Below, one piece after another: positions 35,109 through 41,758 of a stretch of DNA of 47,393 nucleotides. The notes under the pieces were generated by a model. That model saw only the letters and a list, made by a program, of their open reading frames with translations. It had not been told where the DNA came from and ran no database searches. The position numbers and the translations under genes were made by a program. This stretch comes from Magnetococcales bacterium (GTDB lineage: Bacteria > Pseudomonadota > Magnetococcia > Magnetococcales > JADFYX01): assembly GCA_015232405.1 (NCBI GenBank), contig JADFZS010000026.1, positions 51 through 47,443 on the forward strand, written 5' to 3'. The stretch's first letter is position 1. Every line of letters starts with the position of its first letter.

Positions 35109-36095
35109 ATGGAATCAAGAAAATATACTTTACGCATTCAGCGCAACCAAAAACAGGATGATGGTTCCGTTGCGTCTGAGTGGCAGGAGTTCACAGTTGA
35201 AGGTGGGGAGACAACGACAATCCTCACCCTATTAGAGAGTGTTAAGGGCGATCAAGATGGTTCCCTTACTTTCCGGCAATCGTGTCGTTCAGCAATTTGT
35301 GGCTCATGTGCAATGCGGATAGGCGATCGCACCCGCTTGGCTTGTAAAACCCACATCGGGGCTGTTGTCGATGAAGATGGTGTCGTGTCCATCTCACCCC
35401 AGAGAAATCAACCAGTTCTCAAAGATCTGGTTATCGATATCGATCCATTTTTCAAAAAGATCAAAGAGATCAAACCCTATCTACTTGAGGGCGAAGAGGC
35501 CGATACCAAAGTTGGTGCTTCGGCTTATGAGCAGGTTAACAATGTTACCCAGTGTATCATGTGCGGTAGCTGTTACTCCGACTGTACCATGTCAGAGGTG
35601 AGTGAAAATTATCTGGGGCCAGCAGCACTAGCCAAAGCCTTTAGATTTGTCTCTGACCCACGGGAAGGTAAAAAAACAGCTCGCCTCTATAACCTATCCA
35701 AAGACGATGGAATGTGGAGTTGTGTACGTTGTGTGCAGTGTGTGGCAACCTGTCCCAAAGATGTTAAACCCATGGAGGCCATTGTTAAACTACGGACTCG
35801 TGGTATCGATAAAGGTTTCATCGATGGTGTCGGACAGCGTCACGCTTTGGCCTTCCATGAGGATATCACCAAATCCGGTGATCTTAACGAGTTTACCCTG
35901 TTAAGCCGTTCTGTGGGTATCATGGGTTCTGTCGCCGAGCTTGGTGTTGCCATGCATCTGTTGAAGAAGGGTAAAATTCCTTCTCCATTCCCACATAAAG
36001 CCGAAGGTATCCAAGAGGTCAGAGCCATGTATCAAGACCTTGAAGCCAATCCTTTGGATGTTGAAACCAAGGCCGCCGAGGTAGAGCCTGAATAG
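35109..36095 (+). CDS. sdhB: Succinate dehydrogenase iron–sulfur subunit, two-[4Fe-4S] type
   Basis: 328 residues from ATG 35109, where GGAG sits 6 bases upstream; other in-frame starts (GTG 35055 inside the hairpin, ATG 35097) lack one. Ligands: [2Fe-2S] CRSAICGSCAMRIG…C; [4Fe-4S] CIMCGSCYSDC; third cluster CVRCVQCVATCPK. The third motif has an additional Cys where classical SdhB/FrdB has a non-Cys residue. That change is known from type E enzymes and implies a second [4Fe-4S] cluster in place of [3Fe-4S]. The C-terminal extension is also longer than in E. coli. Followed by sdhE after 27 bases. Confidence 0.93.
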   Translation: MESRKYTLRIQRNQKQDDGSVASEWQEFTVEGGETTTILTLLESVKGDQDGSLTFRQSCRSAICGSCAMRIGDRTRLACKTHIGAVVDEDGVVSISPQRNQPVLKDLVIDIDPFFKKIKEIKPYLLEGEEADTKVGASAYEQVNNVTQCIMCGSCYSDCTMSEVSENYLGPAALAKAFRFVSDPREGKKTARLYNLSKDDGMWSCVRCVQCVATCPKDVKPMEAIVKLRTRGIDKGFIDGVGQRHALAFHEDITKSGDLNEFTLLSRSVGIMGSVAELGVAMHLLKKGKIPSPFPHKAEGIQEVRAMYQDLEANPLDVETKAAEVEPE

Positions 36096-36122
36096 GGCTT
36101 GATTAAGTTTAAGGAAATAACT

Positions 36123-37007
36123 ATGTCTCTAGAATTTGCCTATTATCCTGGTTGTGCCGCTAAACAGGTTCAAAAAGAGGCTGCAAGTTCAGCCGAAGCG
36201 GTCGCAAAAATTTTGGGTATTACACTCAAGCCAATGCCGAGAGCTACCTGCTGTGGTGCTGTTAGTCTGCGTGAGAGCAAACCGGCCTTCTCTCTGGCGG
36301 TTGCTGCCCGTATTCTATCCGAAGCGGAAGCGATGGGTCATGATCTATGCACCATCTGTAACACCTGCCTACAGACACTTAACTATGCCAACTACCGTTT
36401 TAAAAATGAGCCAGAAATTCTGGAACAGATCAACGGTGTGTTGAAAAAAGCTGGTGTACGTCCATACGAAGCGACAATCAAGGTTCATCATCTGCTCTGG
36501 GTTGTTACCGAGCAGGTTGATCCTAAACTGTTGCAAAGTAAGATTGTCAAACCTCTCAACGGTATGAATGTAGCACCATTTTATGGCTGCCATTCCCAAC
36601 GTCCTGCTGAGATATTTGATGCCCGTAAGGGCGAAAAGGTTGATCAACTTGATCAGTTGATCAGGGCTATTGGCGGTAACGCTGTGGCCTATGACGGTAA
36701 AGATAAGTGTTGCGGTTTCCATGTGATGCTCTCCGATAAAAATGAGATGCGTACCATGGTCGGACAAAACTGTCTTGATGCCAAAGATTCCGGTGCTGAG
36801 ATAATGATCTCCCCATGTACCCTCTGTGACATGGCTATGGGAGCATACCAAGGACCAGCCGAGAAGGTGATTGGTAAATCAATTGATCTACCTGAGATGA
36901 ACTTTGCCCAGCTGTTGGGTATCGCCCTTGGGGTCGATGATGCAACATTGGGCATGGGTCGCTTACATGTAGACCCAGCTCCAGCTTTGAAAAAGCGTAA
37001 TATATAG
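36123..37007 (+). CDS. sdhE: HdrB-like subunit of type E succinate dehydrogenase
   Basis: 294 residues from ATG 36123 (AAGGA upstream); a TTG at 36099 is not preferred. Two CCG domains: YYPGCAAK…ATCCGAVS…CTICNTCLQT, and FYGCHSQRP…DKCCGFHVM…SPCTLCDMAM, as in heterodisulfide reductase HdrB. This subunit replaces the haem-bearing membrane anchors SdhC/D in type E succinate:quinone reductases and reaches the membrane by amphipathic segments. Not the flavinylation factor that shares the symbol SdhE in enterobacteria. Last gene of the unit; REP palindromes follow. Confidence 0.92.
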   Translation: MSLEFAYYPGCAAKQVQKEAASSAEAVAKILGITLKPMPRATCCGAVSLRESKPAFSLAVAARILSEAEAMGHDLCTICNTCLQTLNYANYRFKNEPEILEQINGVLKKAGVRPYEATIKVHHLLWVVTEQVDPKLLQSKIVKPLNGMNVAPFYGCHSQRPAEIFDARKGEKVDQLDQLIRAIGGNAVAYDGKDKCCGFHVMLSDKNEMRTMVGQNCLDAKDSGAEIMISPCTLCDMAMGAYQGPAEKVIGKSIDLPEMNFAQLLGIALGVDDATLGMGRLHVDPAPALKKRNI

Positions 37008-37017
37008 CAGTAAAATC

Positions 37018-37127
37018 TGTAGGAGCGAGCTTGCTCGCGAAGAGAACAAAAACAGTCCTCTTCGTTAGTGGTTAAGCTCGCTCCTACAGTTGCGAATTTC
37101 TAATGTAGGAGCCAGCTTGCTCGCGAA
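37018..37127 (+). repeat. REP cluster (three units)
   Basis: Unit 1 at 37018–37041 is identical to the unit at 8045. Unit 2 is an inverted partial copy at 37074–37088 (AAGCTCGCTCCTACA), able to pair with the start of unit 1 to form a long hairpin, helped by CGAAGAG / CTCTTCG inside. Unit 3 at 37104–37127 is direct with GCC for GCG. Head-to-tail and inverted REPs together look like a BIME. Confidence 0.88.
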
Positions 37128-37232
37128 GATATAGGCCACAATTTAACATTTACACTTTTTTCTCGTTGGTTGTTCTCTAAAGCAGCGACTTTTTTTGCAG
37201 ATTAATAGTAAATTGTATTACACAATTAAAAA

Positions 37233-37348
37233 CAAAACCTTGGGCGGCCTTGCAGGCCCCAAACCCCCACGCTTTTTTAATTTAAAGGCTTAGAGGCAAA
37301 ACCTTGGGCGCTGCCCAAACCCGCAAGGGAGATAATCCCCCTTGACCC
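37233..37348 (+). repeat. ~117-bp dispersed repeat, copy 2
   Basis: About 95% identical to 30188–30304, same orientation. The terminal hairpin is CAAGGGAGA / TCCCCCTTG (37324–37344): the outer C-G, G-C pair of copy 1 has become C-G, A-T, a paired change, while one inner pair is lost (A·C). Confidence 0.9.
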
Positions 37349-37425
37349 CTAGTAATTTTTGCAAATATTCTGTTTTGTCAATTGTGGCTTGAATTCACTC
37401 AATTAACGGATTCTCGATAAAATTC

Positions 37426-39273
37426 ATGGCCCAAACCACACTTACCCCCACACTGCTAACTTCGCAAATTTGCTTACTGGCAGATTTTCCCGGTCAAGAT
37501 AGCCCCAAACTTCTAAGCCAACCAAAAAAAATACTGACCACCTCCGATCCCCTCGAGGTTCCCGATCTTCTGCGTCAAGCCGAAGAGCTAGCAAAATCTG
37601 CTGGTTGGGTCGGGGGATATCTAAGTTACGAGGCAGCAGAGGCTTTTTTACTGCCAGTGGTCGCCAACCCCAAAAAACCTCTCATATGGTTTGCCCAGTT
37701 TGATCATGCACAAAATGTCTGTTATCCCCATCCAGATCAACTACAAAATATCAATAAATGCAACCCCAAACCCAAAATCAGCCCCCAACAATACCAGGCC
37801 GATATCGCAAAAATACTTGAATATATCCAAGCAGGAGACAGCTATCAGGTTAACCATACAATAGCAGCCAAGCTTACAGATAATATAGATTTAGCCACCT
37901 TATATCTCACATTACAACCCCAACACCGTTTTGATTATGCCTCTTGGTTGAACTGCGGCGATCTTATCATTGCATCTTTCTCTCCCGAACTGCTCCTTAC
38001 AAAAGAGGGATCTAAAATAACCACCGCCCCCATTAAAGGAACTCGTCCTCGCACATCTAATTTCAAGGATGATCTCAAAGCAGGAAAAACATTGCAAAAC
38101 TCCCCAAAAGATAAAGCGGAACATGTGATGATTGTTGATATGGCCCGTAACGATTTAGGCCGTATCTGTACCGTTGGCTCTGTTACAGCTCCCCATCTAT
38201 TTGAGCTTAGACATTTCTCTACCCTCTACCATCTAGAAAGCCGGGTAACAGGTGAACTTAAACCCGGTACTGGGTTTAAGAGTGTGATGGAGGCTATGTT
38301 TCCAGCAGCATCCATCACCGGAGCACCCAAACGACGCACCATGGAGATTATAAAAGAGTTGGAGCAGCGACAAAGGGGTGTATATACAGGATCAGTTGGG
38401 GTAATCAAACCCAATGGTGATTATACCTTCAACGTAGCCATTCGCACTGTTACTCAAGCTTACAAGAATGAATCTGCCTATATGGGGCTGGGTGGTGGCA
38501 TAGTTGCCGACTCAAACCCACAAGAGGAGTGGATGGAAATTGCCGATAAAGGGGTTTTTATAAACTCTGTCCCAGAACCGTTTGGCCTGATTGAGACCTT
38601 TTTGTTAAACGACAAAGGTGAAATAAATAACCTCGCCGAACATCTGCACCGACTAGAAAAATCAGCAAAAAGACTAGGTTTTAAATGTGACATAGCATCT
38701 ATCAAGAAGAATGTTCAAATAAATACAGATAGCATGGGCAAAAGTGGCAAGCTACCACAAATTATACGTATAGAGTTGGCTTTAAACGGTGAGGTAAAAA
38801 TAAGCAACCGGGCCTTTATTGCCCCACCCAAAAAGCTAAAGGTGATGCTATCAGATAATCGGGTAGATAGGTTTAACTCCCTATTACAACACAAAACAAC
38901 CCGTAGATCTTTTTTTGATAACCACCTACAAAACGCCAAAAATAACGGTTTTGACGATATACTATTTTTAAATAATATCGGCAGAATAACAGAAGGAGCA
39001 ATAAGAGCAATCTTCATCCGCAAAAAATCAAACTGGTACACCCCACCCATAAGCGACGGCCTACTACCCAGCATCTGGCGAGCCAAAGAGATAATCAACT
39101 TACAAGCCAAAGAACAGAGCATAACCGCAGAAGATATAAAACAAGCCGATGAGATTATAATGGGTAATTCGGTACAGGGTGGTGTAGTAGTGGGTGAGAT
39201 AACAACTATGGCAAAAACTAAAGAAGGAACAACAACTCAGTTGGTTTGGAGTCAAACCAATATCAACAGCTAA
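37426..39273 (+). CDS. pabBC: Aminodeoxychorismate synthase component I fused to 4-amino-4-deoxychorismate lyase
   Basis: 615 residues. Residues 1 to about 380 are PabB (chorismate to 4-amino-4-deoxychorismate): PIKGTRPR with the conserved Lys, KAEHVMIVDMARNDLGRIC, SITGAPKRRTMEIIKELE and YTGSVGVI. From about 385 a class IV aminotransferase-type PabC domain begins with FGLIETFLL, with the PLP Lys in LLQHKTTRR and the ITEGAIRAIFI segment. Together they make p-aminobenzoate for folate. The glutamine amidotransferase PabA is not in the window. Such fusions are known in several bacterial groups. The downstream small antitoxin gene starts 3 bases after the stop. Confidence 0.93.
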   Translation: MAQTTLTPTLLTSQICLLADFPGQDSPKLLSQPKKILTTSDPLEVPDLLRQAEELAKSAGWVGGYLSYEAAEAFLLPVVANPKKPLIWFAQFDHAQNVCYPHPDQLQNINKCNPKPKISPQQYQADIAKILEYIQAGDSYQVNHTIAAKLTDNIDLATLYLTLQPQHRFDYASWLNCGDLIIASFSPELLLTKEGSKITTAPIKGTRPRTSNFKDDLKAGKTLQNSPKDKAEHVMIVDMARNDLGRICTVGSVTAPHLFELRHFSTLYHLESRVTGELKPGTGFKSVMEAMFPAASITGAPKRRTMEIIKELEQRQRGVYTGSVGVIKPNGDYTFNVAIRTVTQAYKNESAYMGLGGGIVADSNPQEEWMEIADKGVFINSVPEPFGLIETFLLNDKGEINNLAEHLHRLEKSAKRLGFKCDIASIKKNVQINTDSMGKSGKLPQIIRIELALNGEVKISNRAFIAPPKKLKVMLSDNRVDRFNSLLQHKTTRRSFFDNHLQNAKNNGFDDILFLNNIGRITEGAIRAIFIRKKSNWYTPPISDGLLPSIWRAKEIINLQAKEQSITAEDIKQADEIIMGNSVQGGVVVGEITTMAKTKEGTTTQLVWSQTNINS

Positions 39274-39275
39274 AA

Positions 39276-39518
39276 ATGGATAGATCTATGGATATACACC
39301 TTCCTGATGCTCTTGTTAAAAAGCTTGATGGCGTACCAGACAAACAAAGCTATATTATAGCATCCGTTGAAGAACGCCTAAATCGTGAAGTAGAGTACGA
39401 AGCATGGGCGGTTCAAGAGATAGAAGATAGCATTGAAGAGGCTAAAGAGGGAAAGTGGGTTTCACATGATGAAATGAAAGAGTATTTCCGTAAAATTGGC
39501 GTAAATGTTAAAGATTAA
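39276..39518 (+). CDS. Antitoxin-like protein (RHH/ParE-antitoxin type)
   Basis: 80 residues from ATG 39276 (39288 also possible). N-terminal DIHLPDALVKKLDGVPDKQSY looks like a ribbon-helix-helix DNA-binding start, and the C-terminus AWAVQEIEDSIEEAKEGKWV…KEYFRKIG is an acidic antitoxin tail of the type paired with ParE toxins. It overlaps the ATG of a truncated ParE frame by 14 bases, the standard arrangement. The gene itself appears intact. Confidence 0.75.
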   Translation: MDRSMDIHLPDALVKKLDGVPDKQSYIIASVEERLNREVEYEAWAVQEIEDSIEEAKEGKWVSHDEMKEYFRKIGVNVKD

Positions 39519-39624
39519 ATGGCTACCAAAAGCAATGTTAAGCCTTGAAAAAGAACGAAAATATTTTTCAGAGTCTAACCCTCATGCTTCAATTCAGGTA
39601 CTCCAAAAAATTCTTGAAGCCTAA
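39505..39624 (+). pseudogene. Truncated ParE-type toxin remnant (1)
   Basis: 39 codons, MLKIKWLPKAMLSLEKERKY then FSESNPHASIQVLQKILEA and stop. The start matches RelE/ParE toxins (a KIKW strand, first helix, the YF.E.NP.AA..v.. second helix), but a full toxin is about 95 residues; the beta sheet with the active surface is missing. Followed directly by a terminator. Confidence 0.7.
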
Positions 39625-39666
39625 AAAATGATTGGGTAGAGCAATAGCTCAACCCAATCATTTTTT
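39623..39666. terminator. Bidirectional terminator between the toxin remnant and the minus-strand antitoxin
   Basis: Long stem AAAAAATGATTGGGT (39623–39637) with ACCCAATCATTTTTT (39652–39666), inner GAGC-AATA-GCTC. A-run on one side and T-run on the other serve both converging units. Confidence 0.88.
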
Positions 39667-39667
39667 A

Positions 39668-39913
39668 TTATTTATCAACAGATTTATCAGATTCTAATTT
39701 TCTGATATCCTGCAAAACTTCAACAACTGGCTTCCCATCTCCCTTGACTCTGGGAAAGCTATATAAAGCATCGATAGCCTTTTCTTTAGCTACCAGCTCT
39801 AGTGCATACGCAACGGCATTGTTGACAAAACTAGATCTATTATGCTTTGGAACAAGCTCCTCCAAGCTTTTAAGTGTACCTTCTGCAAATGAAATTGTTC
39901 TTTTCACAGCCAT
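39668..39913 (-). CDS. Orphan RHH antitoxin-like protein
   Basis: 81 residues from ATG 39913 (GTG 39919 possible). MAVKRTISFAEGTLKSLEEL then NRSSFVNNAVAYALELVAKE is a ribbon-helix-helix (MetJ/Arc/CopG-like) pattern with the usual S-F-V-N-x-A second helix. The C-terminus is polar. No toxin frame lies on either side on this strand, so it is an orphan regulator or a module that lost its toxin. Confidence 0.65.
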   Translation of the reverse strand: MAVKRTISFAEGTLKSLEELVPKHNRSSFVNNAVAYALELVAKEKAIDALYSFPRVKGDGKPVVEVLQDIRKLESDKSVDK

Positions 39914-40023
39914 TATCACACCATCAGAAAATATAGTATCAAATTATATTGCAATAAACTTAATCGGAATGTCTAACATTAGTCCAATTTTTGTTGTCCC
40001 TTTTAAGTGGTAAGCTGCTAACT

Positions 40024-40257
40024 ATGGATTTATCTAAACAAAGACCTAAAAGGGTTAGGACAAGTGATTATGGATACTCCTGCAAAACAAGACAATACTA
40101 TAGATGCAAAAAAAAACATGCAGAGCAAGATAAGCCTGAATATGACCAATGGGCAAAAGAGCAAATCCAAGAAGGGCTTGAAGCTATCAAAAGTGGGGAT
40201 ATTGTGTCAGATGATGACCTAAAGGTGTATTTCAAAAAGCGTGGGATTGATGGTTAA
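40024..40257 (+). pseudogene. Degraded antitoxin-like gene (2)
   Basis: 77 residues from ATG 40024. Only the C-terminus (DKPEYDQWAKEQIQEGLEAI, then SGDIVSDDDLKVYFKKRG) matches the antitoxin tail at 39276. The N-terminal half (RPKRVRTSDYGYSCKTRQYY) is basic, Cys-containing and unlike a ribbon-helix-helix, so it is probably a frameshifted or replaced remnant. Alternatively a short expressed protein. It overlaps the second toxin remnant. Confidence 0.5.
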
Positions 40258-40312
40258 ATTAAAATGGTCAAATTCTACACTGGCAAGACTATTAAAAATG
40301 AGGTATATATAA
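40250..40312 (+). pseudogene. Truncated ParE-type toxin remnant (2)
   Basis: 20 codons, MVKLKWSNSTLARLLKMRYI and stop, overlapping the end of the degraded antitoxin by 8 bases. Shares the K-(I/L)-K-W start with remnant 1 and is cut far earlier. Confidence 0.55.
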
Positions 40313-40534
40313 CAAAAGATAATCAATAAGCGTCAATAACTGAAGTATATAGATTAATATAATAACTGTTAGTTACATAAAATATGTGAGTAGTAGGTAG
40401 AGAACCAAACATACAGGTGCTTTTTTAGCTCTAAATATAGCTATGTAGTTGTCTATCATGTATAAGGGAAGATTGTTTATATTGTCCGAATTATGCACAC
40501 AAGAAAACAAACCACAGATTGAACGAAAAAATTA

Positions 40535-40565
40535 AAATGTCCGCTTTTCCTAGAAGCGGACATTT
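40535..40565. repeat. Palindrome ATGTCCGC type (a)
   Basis: Perfect 12-bp arms AAATGTCCGCTT / AAGCGGACATTT with a 7-base loop. Confidence 0.88.
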
Positions 40566-40594
40566 CCCTACAGAGCCAAAATGAAATGTTTTTT

Positions 40595-40633
40595 ATGTTC
40601 GGTTTACGTGAATTTTCACGCCTTTGTGAACAT
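40595..40633. repeat. Palindrome ATGTTCGG type (b)
   Basis: Outer arms ATGTTC / GAACAT and perfect inner stem CGTGAA-TT-TTCACG (40607–40620). Confidence 0.65.
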
Positions 40634-40702
40634 AGGTTGAACTGTAAAAAGATGAGAGGTCGAAAACATCCCACAAATTCAGTATGATTGTTGGCTTAGG
40701 GT

Positions 40703-40731
40703 TATGTACGGTTTTTGTAGAAACGTACATA
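40703..40731. repeat. Palindrome ATGTACGG type (c)
   Basis: Arms TATGTAC / GTACATA, continuing imperfectly as GGTTT / AAAC. Confidence 0.65.
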
Positions 40732-40889
40732 GAAACATAAAACAATAGGTTGAAACTCAGGATTTAATCTATTCAACCTCTTATGACAAATTGCTGTTGA
40801 TAAATTAACTTTTCAACAGGAAAAACTCACGAAGTTTCCTTTCCTCTTCGTTTAGATTGTTTGGAAAGTTATGTTTTAAATAATTAAGA

Positions 40890-41381
40890 ATGGAAATCGT
40901 TGAAATGAAGCTAGGCTATAAGTCCGCAAGTAAAACCATATCAGTAGTTGGATTGGATGAAATTGCTAAAATAGCAATTAAACTACTAACTGATCGAGAT
41001 CCAATAATTATTGAATACAAAAACAAATCCGACCTTAAAGACAATCAAAAAGACAATGAAAAAACCATTTCTAATGAGATTGGTGGAGGAGCAAATATTT
41101 ACGCTTTGTGGAAAAGAGAAAATGACTCTAATCCATGGGAGGTGATGTACATTGGTCAAAGAGAAAAAAAACAAGTTAAAATTAGACTTTGTCAACACCT
41201 TTTCAAGAAGCCAGATGCTACAAATTCAAGAATCGATAATGTAAAAACAATTATTGAGAATAGGGGGCAAATTGGAATAAGCACTATTCTTGTTGAGCCA
41301 GATACAATGCGGAAATCGCTAGAAACTTGCATAATTAATACTATAGACTCAAAACTTAGTTGGAATACTCACAAAAAATAA
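40890..41381 (+). CDS. GIY-YIG-like domain protein, isolated
   Basis: 163 residues from ATG 40890 (40905 also possible). After an unknown ~60-residue N-terminus, NIYALWKRE…EVMYIGQREKKQVKIRLCQH resembles the GIY…YIG core with the following Arg and His. SLETCIINTI carries the Glu expected for the metal site (about residue 144), and WN follows. Could be a nuclease of the GIY-YIG superfamily (restriction, homing or repair types). GIY is replaced by NIY, so activity is uncertain. Visibly A+T-rich relative to the core genes, with no partner methylase. Likely acquired DNA. Confidence 0.65.
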   Translation: MEIVEMKLGYKSASKTISVVGLDEIAKIAIKLLTDRDPIIIEYKNKSDLKDNQKDNEKTISNEIGGGANIYALWKRENDSNPWEVMYIGQREKKQVKIRLCQHLFKKPDATNSRIDNVKTIIENRGQIGISTILVEPDTMRKSLETCIINTIDSKLSWNTHKK

Positions 41382-41436
41382 TCGTTTACACGGAATATTT
41401 GACATCCACTAAAACTGCTGATATTTCTCCTAATTT

Positions 41437-41467
41437 CTATGCACGCTTTTATGAAAAGCGTGCATAG
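41437..41467. repeat. Palindrome ATGCACGC type (d)
   Basis: Perfect 14-bp arms CTATGCACGCTTTT / AAAAGCGTGCATAG with a 3-base loop. Confidence 0.9.
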
Positions 41468-41488
41468 GATTGATTTTTCCCCTCTAGA

Positions 41489-41515
41489 TATGTCCGCTTT
41501 TTATAAAAGCAGACA
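41489..41515. repeat. Palindrome ATGTCCGC type (e)
   Basis: ATGTCCGCTTTT / AAAAGCAGACAT with one mismatched pair and a short loop. Shares its left arm with palindrome (a). Confidence 0.8.
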
Positions 41516-41582
41516 TTTGTTATGGTTAGTAACTATATGGATAAAAACAAATTTTTCGTAATGAGAAAATTTTCATAACCCA

Positions 41583-41624
41583 ATATGTCGGCTTTTGTAT
41601 AATCTAAGCATAAAACAGACATAT
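41583..41624. repeat. Palindrome ATGTCGGC type (f)
   Basis: Outer arms ATATGTC / GACATAT and inner TTTT / AAAA; looser than the others but with the same ATGTC-GCTTTT left arm. Confidence 0.55.
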
Positions 41625-41758
41625 AAATGAACCTAAAATTACTTAATGGTTCTATGTTAATAGTGTGGAGTATTGTGCTAAAAAATTTCTTAAAGTCACC
41701 TTGCCCCTGAATAGATAAAAATAATTTACCAGAATCTACTCAACTTGAAGCAAGAATA

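Larger units (their letters stand above)
37008..37425. other. Gene-free repeat-rich gap between sdhE and pabBC
   Basis: 418 bases without a gene. Holds a REP cluster (37018–37127) and the second copy of the dispersed repeat (37233–37348), joined by A+T-rich sequence. The pabBC ATG follows 77 bases after the repeat. Confidence 0.85.
40313..40889. other. Gene-free A+T-rich region with hairpins
   Basis: 577 bases without a convincing gene. Contains the palindromes listed at 40535, 40595 and 40703. The longest minus-strand frame (40477–40674) has no plausible composition or ribosome-binding site. Confidence 0.7.
41382..41758. other. Gene-free region with three hairpins before the rne 3' end
   Basis: 377 bases without a gene; holds palindromes at 41437, 41489 and 41583. 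No clear terminator for rne was found. Confidence 0.7.

Noticed and set aside
40477..40674. 65-codon minus-strand frame in the islet
   Set aside because: It covers two palindromes, has no ribosome-binding site and an implausible Cys/Arg/Phe-rich composition.
41626..41709. 27-codon plus-strand frame before rne
   Set aside because: No ribosome-binding site, no similarity to the other small frames, and it starts at the edge of a palindrome.
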